Shown one piece after another: positions 54,590 to 64,000 of a stretch of 64,000 nt of DNA. The stretch is from Hemicordylus capensis. Its lineage: Eukaryota; Chordata; Lepidosauria; Squamata; Cordylidae. The position numbers and the translations under genes were made by a program. The notes beneath the pieces are model-generated. The model was not told where the DNA came from. It saw nothing but the letters and a program-made list of their open reading frames with translations, and did not search any database. Position 1 is the stretch's first letter; each line of letters begins with the position of its first letter. The DNA is taken from assembly GCF_027244095.1 (NCBI RefSeq), contig NC_069657.1, positions 150,594,857-150,658,856 of the forward strand, given 5' to 3'.

Positions 54590-54930
54590 CGAGCTGGCTT
54601 GGTTCAAGCTGGGCTCGATGTTGAACTGGACTAGGACCGATTTGAACCAAACTGATTTGGAGCTCTATTGGCAAAGGAGAATCCAGTGAAGATTCCCCTT
54701 TACCAGTAAAGGGGCAGGGGGGCTTCCTTGAGCCTCGAGGGGGTGGGAGGGGAGTAATTTAGTACTTACAAGAACTAGTGGTGGCAGCTCCCCACCCCCA
54801 CCCCTGCTGGCCCAGTTCAGGCCTCCGTGCACACGTGGAGGTCATTGTAGTGACTTCTGCACATAGACGGAGGTCACTAAAATGGAGGCCTGGAGGCTCC
54901 ACGCATGCACAGAGCCCTACCTAGCTCCTG
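54590..54930. mobile_element. Fragment related to the GGGATGTGC element
   Basis: 'CTTGGTTCAAGCTGGGCTCG', 'TTGAACCAAACTGATTTGG' and a GC-rich body resemble the termini at 49,726 and 53,989. The GGGATGTGC tip itself is not preserved. Confidence 0.45.
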
Positions 54931-56399
54931 TCTCCCACACGATTAGTTCTTCCTCTTCCTACCTAGTTGTTTGCTTCCACACAACACAACTGAAAATTGG
55001 GAGCTCCTAAACCTGGACACTTTTTCTACCTAGTTTTTGATTGTGTGAACAGCCTCGTGGTGTATTTATTGCCTGACAAATGCAGCATTCTTGTGATCTG
55101 AAGCTGGTTCCTGGTTCCCAGTTGCCTGCTTCACTTGGCGTGTACAGAAGCAGTTCCTTCTTCTTTTCTACAGACATTGGACATTTTAAAATTGGGGGCA
55201 GTGCATTTGTCACTGTCTGTCGTGAGAGGAAGGCAACCATTAGAAGTTAAGACTTCTTTATTGTGTTACGGGAGGAGACAAGCTGAACAAGAAGTACAGG
55301 CAGGAAGTTGGAAGGGAGGGATGCTGCCTCCAATTAGGATCACCACTAGCAAATATCTAGTGCCCTCTTCTGGCTGGACATACTCAACAACATTTCCACA
55401 CACTGTCTTGCACAACCACAAAGCACTGGGTCTGAGACAATGCTAGTGTGACTCGCAAGGGCAAAGAGGCACTTTTCAAAGTGATGATTTTTTAATATTT
55501 AGTGGGGGCAGAGCAATTGTGTTGAGCCCGAGTGGGCCAGAGACATATTGTGACTATGGGATTGCTATGTGGGCCTTGTGTCTGTGTCTGTGTATTTTTA
55601 TTTTTATTTATTATTATTATCTATTTATTATTAAAACTTTTATGCCGCCCTTCCAAAAGGCTCAGGGCGGTTTACATTAAAACACCATTAAAATCAATTA
55701 ATAATTAAAACAGAAATTATAAAGCATAAAAAATAAATTTGCCAAACATTGGCTTCTTTAATAAGTTTGTGAGCATGACAGCCTGTCAGAGGTGATAAGA
55801 GATGCAGCTTTTAAGGAACACTTAATCAAGTACAACAAACAAGTATGACTGCAGGCAACTGAGTGATGCCAACAAAGAACATAGGACTTTCCAAGTAACA
55901 TGCGATTTTTCTAGAGAACATGTCATTAGCCATGTCATGAAGCAACTCATGGGTGGAGAGAAGTCCAGATGGTCTGAGATGACTCCCAAGCCGAGACACG
56001 CTCCAAGGGATGAAGTCCAGATGGCCTGAGCCTACACCCAAGATAAGGAAGGAGGATGGCAGAGTGAGTGGAACTAGCTATGGAGACCCAGCAGTCCAGC
56101 CTAGATCTTGGAACTGGATTGAAACAACCAATCAAGACTGAGACTTTACTGAGACTTTTCTACACTTTACTGCCTTGTTAAGGTGTTTAATAAATTTGTG
56201 TGTATTTGAACAGTTGCCTCCTTGGATCTCCAGTACTTCTAGTCCATTCAAGGGAAAGAACCTGAGGGGAGATATAAAGCACTAATATGTTCCACAGCCT
56301 CAAAAAGAAAAAGAAAATAGGGAATAAGAGCACATAAGGCTACAGAGATTGGTATACAAAAACTCTGTTGTCAGGAGATATAGAGCCATAAAGGTGGGC
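54931..56399. other. Unassigned sequence with an antisense LINE tail
   Basis: 55,590-55,740 is an antisense L2-type tail ('GGCTCAGGGCGGTTTACATT'). Otherwise I recognise nothing. Confidence 0.45.
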
Positions 56400-58055
56400 A
56401 CTCAACAACAACAACAACAAATACATTAATAATAAATCAACTCTACTTGTTAACAGTTCCATAACAAATTGTTCTCTGGGCTGCTCACAACACAACATCA
56501 AAACATCCAATAAAAACGCACAAAACATTAAATCATAATAGACCAAAAGGAAAAAGGAAAATACAACATGCAATACAAAGCTTTTTAAAAACTCTTTAAA
56601 AATCAGTTGAAAATCAAATTTAAAAATCAAAATTTAAAAGGCCTAAATGAACCAGAACGTCTTTAACTGGTGTCTAAAAGAACAAAGTGATGAAGCCAGG
56701 TGAACCTAACTGGGGAGGCAATTCCATAAGTGGGGTGCAACTACCAAAAAGGCCCTCTCCCTGGTAGCCACCTGCCTCACCTCGTTTGACAGGGGCACCC
56801 AGAGGAGGGCCTCCAAAGAAGATCTTAAGGTATGGGTAGGGACATATGGGGCAAGGCACTCTCCTAGATAACCCGGTCCCAAGCCATTTAGGGCTTTAAA
56901 GGTTAAAACCAGCACTTTGAATTGGGCCCGGAAATGGACTGGGAGCCAGTGCAGCTGATGAAGCACTGGAGTAATATGTTCAAAACGTCTAATTCCAGTC
57001 AATAATCTTGCAGCCCTCATTTGTGCCAGCTGCAGTTTCTAGACCGTTTTCAAAGGCAGCCCCATGTACAATCTGTTGGCAGCAATCCAAGCGAGAAATT
57101 ACCAAAGCGTGAGTAACTGCGGCCAAGCTATCTCTGTCCAGGTAAGTTCGCAACTGGCATATCAGCAGAAGCTGATAAAAGGCTTTCCGAGCCACAGAGG
57201 CCACTTGAGTCTCTAGTGACAGTGCTGGATCAACGAGCACCCCCAAACTGCAAACCTGGTCCTTCAGGGGGAAGTGCAACCCCATTTTGAACAGGCTGAA
57301 TATCATTCACCCGGGCAGAGGACCCACCGAACAGCAGTGCTTTTGTCTTGTCTGGATTGAGTCTCAGCTTGTTCACCCTCATCCAGTCCATTACCACATC
57401 CAGGCACTGATTCATGACAGGCGCTGCCACACCTGCATCTGATGAAAAGGAGAGATGCAGCAACTGAGTGTCATCTGCATACTGATGACACCTCAGGCCA
57501 AATCTCCAGATGGCTTCTCCAAGCGGTTTCATGTAGATGTTAAACAGCATATGGGAAAGAATGGAACCTTGCAGAACCCCATAGCATAAGTTCCAAGGGG
57601 TTGAGCAGTAGTCCCTCCTGCACCACCTTTTGGTAATGGGCTTTGACATAGGAGTAGAACCACCTCTCAGCAGTGCCTCCCACACCCAACTCGGACAGCC
57701 TATCCAAAAGGATACCATGGCCAATGGTATCAAAAGCCGCTGAGAGATCCAAGAGAATTAACAGGATCGCACTCCCCCTGTCTCTCTCTTTCTCTGCACA
57801 GGTCATCCCACAGGGCAACCAAAGCAGTTTCTGTTCCAAAGCCGGGCCTGAAGCCTGATTGAAATTGATCTAATTAATCCATTTCCTCCAAGAGTGTCTG
57901 GAGCTGGTCAGCCACGACACGTTCAAGCACCTTGCTCAGAAAAGAAATATTGGCCACAGGCCTATAGTTGTTTACATCCTTTGGGTCCAGGCTAGGTTCC
58001 TTTAGGAGTGGTCAAATAATAGCTTCCTTCAGTGGTGCTGGGACCACTCTTCCTC
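56400..58055 (-). mobile_element. L2-type LINE, minus strand
   Basis: Tail ('TTGTTAACAGTTCCATAAC', antisense) followed by minus-strand frames. 57,839-57,540 reads '[20 protein letters not shown]'. 57,733-57,230 reads '[20 protein letters not shown]', 'CHQYADDTQLLHLSFSS' (RT box intact) and 'MDWMRVNKLRLNPDKTKAL'. 57,020-56,706 is the C-terminal end. It has a few frame changes. It is the more complete relative of the fragments at 28,959 and 44,722. Confidence 0.85.
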
Positions 58056-58074
58056 TCAACAAGATGACCGTCCC

Positions 58075-59690
58075 TGGACCCTGAAGTCCTTGACAACTAT
58101 AGACTGATCTCCAGCCTCCCTTTTTAAGCGAAGGTGTTAAAGAGGGTTGTATGTGCCCAGCTTGAAGGGTCTTGGAAGAAACTAGTTATCAATCAATCAA
58201 AGTTTATTACGGTCTATGGCCAGCACAACAAGGGGGGAAAAGCAATACAATTAAAATATAAATAATTTAAAAAACAAACACACAAGTCAACAGTCTAACC
58301 CAAAACTAGGTTATCTTAATTCTTATCAGTCGGGTTTCAGGCCTCGGCATAGCACAGAGACAGCACTGGTCGCTCTGGTAGATGACCTTCTTTGGGACCT
58401 TGACGAGGGTAGTGTCCCTCTCTTGGTCCTTCTAGATCTCTCAGCGGCTTTTGACACAATCGATCATGCTATTCTTCTCAACCGCCTGAGTGGGTTGGGT
58501 ATCAGGGGCACTGTCTTACAGTGGTTCCGTTCTTAGCTTAGCGGGCGTGTCCAGTCTGCATTGAGGACAGGTGCTCTGACCCATGGCCACTCCTTAATGG
58601 AGTTCCCCAGGGTTCAGTTCTTGCCCCTGTCCTCTTTAATATCTATATGAATCCACTGGGTCAGGTCATTTCCCAGTTTGGGGTGAGATTTCATCAATAT
58701 GCTGATGATACTCAGCTATATCTTGCCATCCCAGACCATTTTGGGGACGCTGTTTCTGTGCTTACTCGATGCCTGGAAGCTGTTAAGGTCTGGATGAATC
58801 AAAATAAGCTCATACTTAATCCCACTAAGACTGAACTACTTTTATTCAGCCCTCGTACCGGCCAACAACTGGATGTGAACCTTGTTTTAGATGGGGTGGT
58901 GCTGCCCTCAAAGGAGCTTGTTCGTGATTTGGGGGTCCTTTTAGACTCGCGCCTCCTGCTTGAGCAGCAGGTGGAGGCTGCGGCCAGAAGTGCTTTTGCC
59001 CAGCTTCATCTGGTTCACCAATTACGCCCTTATCTTGATCGGCAGGCATTAATGACTGTGACCCATGCCCTTGTTATCCACCGCTTATATACTGTAATTG
59101 TAATGTTCTCTACCTAGGGTTACCTTTGAGGACAATCGGGAAGCTACAACGGGTCCAGAATGCAGCGGCTCGCCTACTCATGGGTGCCAGAAAATATGAC
59201 AGGGTAACACCTCCCCTGCAGTCATTGCACTGGTTGCCTATTCACTTCGGAGTTCAATTTAAGGTCCTGGTTTTGACCTTCAAAGCCTTGTGGGGTTTGG
59301 CACCCATCTACCTACAGACCCGCCTCTCCCATCCAGTTACGTCCCGTTCGGTCAGATAATCTCAGATGGCCCTTTTGTTGGTCCCTGATTTCCGAGAGGT
59401 ACAGAGCTCTAGGACCTGCGAAAGGGCCTTTTCGGTTGCTACCCCACTTCTCTGGAACTCCCTTCCCCTTCAGATCCGTTTAGCCCCTTCCTTACTGATT
59501 TTTAGATCTCTGTTGAAGACTTTTCTTTTTCGCCAGGCTTTTGCCCTGTTTTTAAGTTTTCAATTTAGAATGTAATTTTAATATCGTCTTGCTTTGCATG
59601 TTTTTGTGCACTGCCCAGAGTCTTTGGAGTGTGCAGTATATTAAATGTAACAAACAAACAAACAAACAAACAAACAAACGTTTAGAACCT
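58075..59690 (+). mobile_element. L2-type LINE, plus strand, head to head with its neighbour
   Basis: Frames in order: '[20 protein letters not shown]', '[20 protein letters not shown]', then 58,647-59,117 'FHQYADDTQLYLAIPDHF', 'VWMNQNKLILNPTKTELLLF', 'LLDSRLLLEQQVEAAARSAF', and the C-terminal end at 59,126-59,575 ('LTFKALWGLAPIYLQTRL', 'ERAFSVATPLLWNSLPL'). The tail is (CAAA)n. It belongs to a different L2 subfamily from the antisense copy, judging by the C-terminal sequence. It is interrupted at 58,191. Confidence 0.85.
58191..58302 (-). mobile_element. 112-bp retroposon inside L2, 12-13-bp target duplication
   Basis: Flanked by AAACTAGTTATC (58,179-58,190) and AAACTAGGTTATC (58,303-58,315). 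On the minus strand it ends CCGTAATAAACTTTGATTG with an ATTG-type tail, the 3' end of a non-LTR retroposon. The L2 frame reads through when the insert is skipped. Confidence 0.75.
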
Positions 59691-61019
59691 GTTGGACCCA
59701 GGTAAAAATTCCCTCCCTTCTAGATTTAATAAGCCATGAAGGGCAAGGGTCAAGCATGCCTGGGGAAGCATTGGAATCCAACTTGGGAACCTATTTAGAA
59801 GCAAACAAGTCTTCCAACATACCCCTTCATGTTTGGTACACTACAGAGGGGTTGCCCCCATATCTTCCCTCTTGGACTGTCACAACTGTCCCCATCCACA
59901 CCCAATACTGCATCCGTTCATGGGACGTTCCTTTTTCGAATGTGAGTCCCCCCTTTGGGACAAGGAACCACCTTCTTCTTCTTCTTCTTCTTCTTCTTCT
60001 TCTTCTTCTTCTTCTTCTTCTTCTTCTTCTTCTTCTTCTTCTTCTTCTTCTTCTTCTTCTTCTTCTTCTTCTTCCTTTTCTATCTACCCCTGCTAACTGA
60101 GTCAAGAGGCACCTGTTAAAAGTGGTGGTTCTCTTTATCTAGCATCGGGAGAGCAACAGGCCATATCCATCCCCAGCACAGCATCCTTCCAGTGACTGTT
60201 GTTGGTGTCTATCCTATGCTTCTTTTAGATTGTGAGCTCTTTGGGGACAGGGACCTATCTTTATTTATTTTTATTTTTCAATGTAAACTGCTCTTGGATC
60301 TTTTGTTGAAAAGCAGTATATAAACTATTTGTCGTCATCAATAATAATAATGTTGCTGTTGTTGAAAAATGCTGCTACTGCTGCTTATAAATAATAGCAG
60401 CAGTAGCAGGAGACTCTCCTGGTCATTGGATATGTGATGTGATTATTTACTTATTATTTCTATTTATATGTAAACTGCTTCATTCATTCATTAAAAATAT
60501 ATCTATACCACACAAAACCTGGATCTTTGAGAACTTTGTTGACAACAACAACAACAACTATTTATATACCATTTGTCAACAAAAATTTCCAAAGCATTTT
60601 ACATAGAGAAATAACAAATAAATAAACGGCTCCCCATCCCCAAAGGGCTCATAATCTAAAAGGAAACATAAGACAGACACTAGCAACAGTCAGGGGGAGG
60701 GGAGGGCCAGTTACTCTCTCCCTGCTAAATAAAGAGAATCACCACTTTTTAAAGGTCTTAACAATTTATTCTGTGTAGCTCTTTGTCTCTCTGTGAATAA
60801 AGTATTTGGAACCAGGAACCAAATTCAGCATCATGCTTCATTTGCCAAAGAGCTAGGGATGTGGAGAAACATCTAGCTGGCACCAAAGCAGGGGTCGGCA
60901 ACTTTTCACAGACAATGTGCCAAGCTTTCAGGGAGAGCTTGGGGAGAAATCCTGCTTGGAGCAAAGCTGGCATTCCCACTTCACTAGCCATGCCCCCTGC
61001 ATCAGCTGGGTCATGATGC

Positions 61020-61069
<50 letters not shown>

Positions 61070-61440
61070 TACTGGCCACGTCACTGCCCATGGCCCCATT
61101 TTTTCAGAACATGTGTGTTCAACAGAGAGAGCCAGGTCAGCTGGCACAGCCAGAGAGACCTCCGCTGCTGATCCTGGATGCCTACCACTTGCTAGAGCAA
61201 CACATCAGCCAGAGGCAGCAATGGGTATCATAGCAGCCAGTCTTCCTAGCAGTGTGAAAATTATTTTGTGTGTTGCTTTTGGCACCCATTCCATAGGTTG
61301 CTAACTCCTGCATTAGAGGGTATTCCACCCTCTCATCACAATGGCCTATGACTCCCATCTTTGTTGGGGAATCTATGGATGCTGGAGGAACCGAGATAGC
61401 CTCTGACTGCCCTTGAGACTGTTACAGTGTCCACAGTGTC
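59691..61440. repeat. SD2 flank: (TTC)n, module A copies, (CA)n
   Basis: 59,972-60,074 is about 34 units of TTC, where the partner has about four. 60,095-60,375 is module A in reverse and 60,545-60,760 is module A forward. A CA microsatellite is at about 61,021-61,066. 60,760-61,440 has no partner in the left SD2 copy and no recognised gene. Confidence 0.7.
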
Positions 61441-61544
61441 AGAGCTGTCACAGATAACAGTTTCCTGTTATCTTTTTTTCCACACAACCCCTTCCTCAAG
61501 CAAGCTCTGAGGCAATAAAAGGAAGCTCTGCTGCTTTTCCCTAT
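61441..61544 (+). promoter_or_regulatory. Second candidate CXCR promoter
   Basis: Same TATA-like AATAAAAGG (61,514-61,522) and flank as at 30.7 kb, but with one GTTTCCTG between GATAACA and GTTATC instead of four. No receptor exon follows within the remaining 2.4 kb. Confidence 0.45.
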
Positions 61545-61649
61545 GCACTGGGGAACAACATTTTGCAAGGTCCCGTTCCCCTTTGAGAACTCAAATCTTC
61601 AGCGTCAAATTACTCTGCTGCAATCAAGAGGATTCTTCAGAGGAAGCAG
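61545..61649 (+). other. Second copy of the candidate noncoding exon 1
   Basis: Near-identical to 30,730-30,834, with the donor AAGCAG|GTAAGT intact (GT at 61,650). By the spacing at CXCR-c (6.0 kb) the coding exon it serves would start near 67.6 kb, outside this window. Confidence 0.45.
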
Positions 61650-64000
61650 GTAAGTGGATGATCTGGGTTGGTTGACACAGGACTGAGGTTGAGGATGGCA
61701 AAAACTATGATAAGAATACATTAATATTTGGAAATTTGTGTCACAGCGTTTTGAAGTTCTCATCAAGTACCTCCAAACTCAATTATCTGAAAGACCAGGA
61801 GATGAAAGCTAGGCTGCTAGAGCCACTGACTGACATCCAGATTAAGTTACTCAATAGTACTACTCAAGAATTACTCTAAGAGGCTACTTAATTTCAGTAG
61901 GACTTCTCAGGAGTAATTTAATCTGGCTGTGAGCCAGTGTGTTTTGATGGATTATTCCTTGATTCCTTAGATGGATTATTCCTTGCTCTGAGTTGTGTCT
62001 GCTGCTAAGGTTAGAAAACCCACAGAAGAGAGTCACTCCACACTAAACTGCAGTGCCAGTCTGCACCTTCACTTCTACTAAGTAGTATATTGTACCAAAT
62101 ATTCTAGTGCTTAGCATAATTTACCATTAAACCAAAGAGTACAGCTTCAGATTTTGATAATAAGCAGGAAAAACACATACAACAAAATCTAGAGGGAAGT
62201 AACTGATTGTTGTAGCACAAAGTGCTACCTGACATGAGAATCTCTTGAGAGATGCAACCCTCTCCAAGAAGTGGGGTAGCTGTGAATATAGAGATCCTGA
62301 ATCTGGTGCTGAGTTGCAACCATTTCTGGAACAGGGAGGAGTCCTGCAGCTGTGGATGAGATCACCATCATCATTGTTTCATTTATTTTATTTATGCAGC
62401 TGCTTCTTCTGTACAATCATATACTTATTTAACTTATTCATTTATGCATTATCCTATATACGTATCATAATATTACACAGCTGTCCCTTACTACTATTAT
62501 GTATTATTTATAGACTGCTTTTAAACAAAAAGGTTCTCAGAATGGTTTATATGTTAAGAAATGAACAGTAAAGAGAAGATTGTTCACTGTCCCCAAAGGG
62601 CTCACAGTCTAAAAAGAAACATTAGGTAGATACCAGCAACAGCCACTGGGGAGATGCTGTGCTGGGACTGGATAGGGCCAGTTGCTCTCCCCTTGCTAAA
62701 AAAACAAAACAAAAATAACAATAATAAACAACTTTATTTGTTAGCCACCCCAAAACAAATTGTCCCCTGGGAAGCTTACAACACAACATTAAAACATGAG
62801 ATGAAAAATATACAACACATTAAATCATAACAGACCCCCTGCCCCAAAAAAGGATGGGGGAATACAAAATACAACACAAAACACAATTTTTAAAAACCCA
62901 GTTACTATCAGATCAAAAATTTTAAAATTTAACAGAGAATCACCACTTTGAAAGGTGCCTCTTTGCGCGGTTAGCAGGGGTGAAGCCTTTCTGAAAAGGT
63001 TTGTGGAACTGTTCTGAGTTTCAGAAGCAAAAAGGTTAAGTCCCCACCCCTAAAAAGCATGCAATTTAAATGTTGACAGTGGGGAAGACATCTCTGAGAA
63101 AGGCAAGAGAGGAAAGGCAACATGACATGGAGGTAGTGATTTATACCATACAGGCTGGCATCTGGAGTAAAATGTTTTCTGAAACCTTTGCAGTGTACCT
63201 AACCCAGAATAACTTCAGTGATGCATGCAGTCTCTGCTATGGATGACTTTGAATGCTCAGGTGACAGAGACACGGCTTCCCAATTCAATGCTGGTTATCT
63301 ATCCTGGTTCAATGCTGGTTAACTGCCACAGGATTGCCCTGAAATTCTATATTCACACTATCAGCTCTGCTGGACATACTAATTCTGATTAACGTTTTCA
63401 CCGGGATCCTTGTGACTGTGTGAATGCACCTTTTTGGTGGCCTTTTCTTGGCACACAAAAGAATGAGATGATTTTTAATATACATTGAACAGCCAGGTTT
63501 GGGAATGACCTCTTCAGATGAATTGCTTGTGACAGACCTTCTGATGCACACATGCCACACGTCTGGGGGAAGAAGGTATGATCATACTTCCTATGACTGT
63601 ACTAGGAGAGCAGATGTGACCAAGTTGTGTGGACATAGATTTCCCCACATTGCTGTAAAGGGACAGTGGCTGCTACTTCACACATAACTGCCCTCCCGCC
63701 ATTAAAGTATGTTCCCTGCTGAAAAAGAGACATGCAGTAATGTGTGCAAATCTCATAAATGTATACATTGCTGTGTGCAGAAGCTAAAGCCATTTTTTTA
63801 AAAAGCAAAGTTTGCACAACTTCTCTTGACCAAACCATTTTTAAATTAAGCTAGAGTTCAAAGAAGCATATTTCATGACAGTCCTAATAAATCCTATCAG
63901 GAGCAGCTTCTAAGATCAGTAGTTTTAGGAAAATAGCTTTTGCAAGAACACAGTTGGTATCCTCTTTCTTCTGCAGAGGGCCAAAATATTGTCTACTTGA
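61650..64000. other. Intron-like sequence within SD2
   Basis: Same content as 30,835-33,303: module A (62,505-62,700), antisense LINE tail (62,730-62,940), and no coding region. It lacks the 85-bp retroposon and the AT-rich expansion of the left copy. Confidence 0.6.

Larger units (their letters stand above)
57437..64000 (+). repeat. Segmental duplication SD2, right copy (runs off window)
   Basis: Colinear with 28,965-33,303 and still matching at the last base of the window. It contains the second exon 1/promoter copy but no receptor exon within the window. Confidence 0.85.

Noticed and set aside
59756-60105. Poly-Leu, poly-Ser and poly-Arg frames
   Set aside because: Translations of the (TTC)n microsatellite.

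Overview
The window looks like nuclear DNA from a squamate reptile, probably a lizard. The evidence is a CXCR1/CXCR2-type chemokine receptor family among typical squamate repeats: L2-type LINEs with QYADDTQL reverse transcriptase motifs, R4/Dong-type LINEs with a restriction-like endonuclease, a BovB/Sauria-like tail, Helitrons, hAT MITEs and a Tc1 element. No tRNA, rRNA, CRISPR or bacterial-type operon was seen. All identity figures below are counts by eye.

The only host genes I can support are three CXCR1/2-like (interleukin-8 receptor family) coding exons, all on the + strand. CXCR-a (14.4-15.5 kb) is a pseudogene with four in-frame stops. CXCR-b (21,329-22,393; 354 aa) and CXCR-c (36,846-37,907; 353 aa) are intact. 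Each coding exon is preceded by a splice acceptor 21 nt before the ATG, so transcription starts from a separate upstream noncoding exon. A strong candidate for that exon (TATA-like box, about 105 nt, donor CAG|GTAAGT) lies at 30.7 kb, about 6 kb upstream of CXCR-c. A second copy lies at 61.5 kb with no receptor after it in the window, which predicts another CXCR gene just past the right edge.

The array was built by segmental duplication. SD1 pairs 21,464-29,443 with 36,978-45,210. It starts inside the receptor coding exon at TM1, so CXCR-b and CXCR-c are nearly identical from TM1 onward but differ at the ligand-binding N terminus. SD2 pairs about 28,965-33,303 with 57,437-64,000 (window end); its left limit lies inside L2 sequence. 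The paralogues act as empty-site controls for transposons. A 1,420-bp Helitron at 40,693-42,112 sits in a site that is intact and empty twice in the other copy (A^T, no target duplication). A 1,069-bp Helentron-like element made of about 150-bp tandem monomers (19,237-20,305) has its empty site at 35,834/35,835.

The rest is dense repeat. From 0-13.7 kb: L2 fragments in both orientations, three R4 pieces (one split by a solo LTR), a fold-back element, an internally deleted Tc1 transposon and a hAT MITE. From 45.3-56.4 kb: a spacer with hAT-like elements, including a three-layer nest (outer GGGATGTGC element, hAT-type element, Helitron). From 56.4-59.7 kb: two L2 copies head to head. Stretches where I recognise nothing are listed as such.
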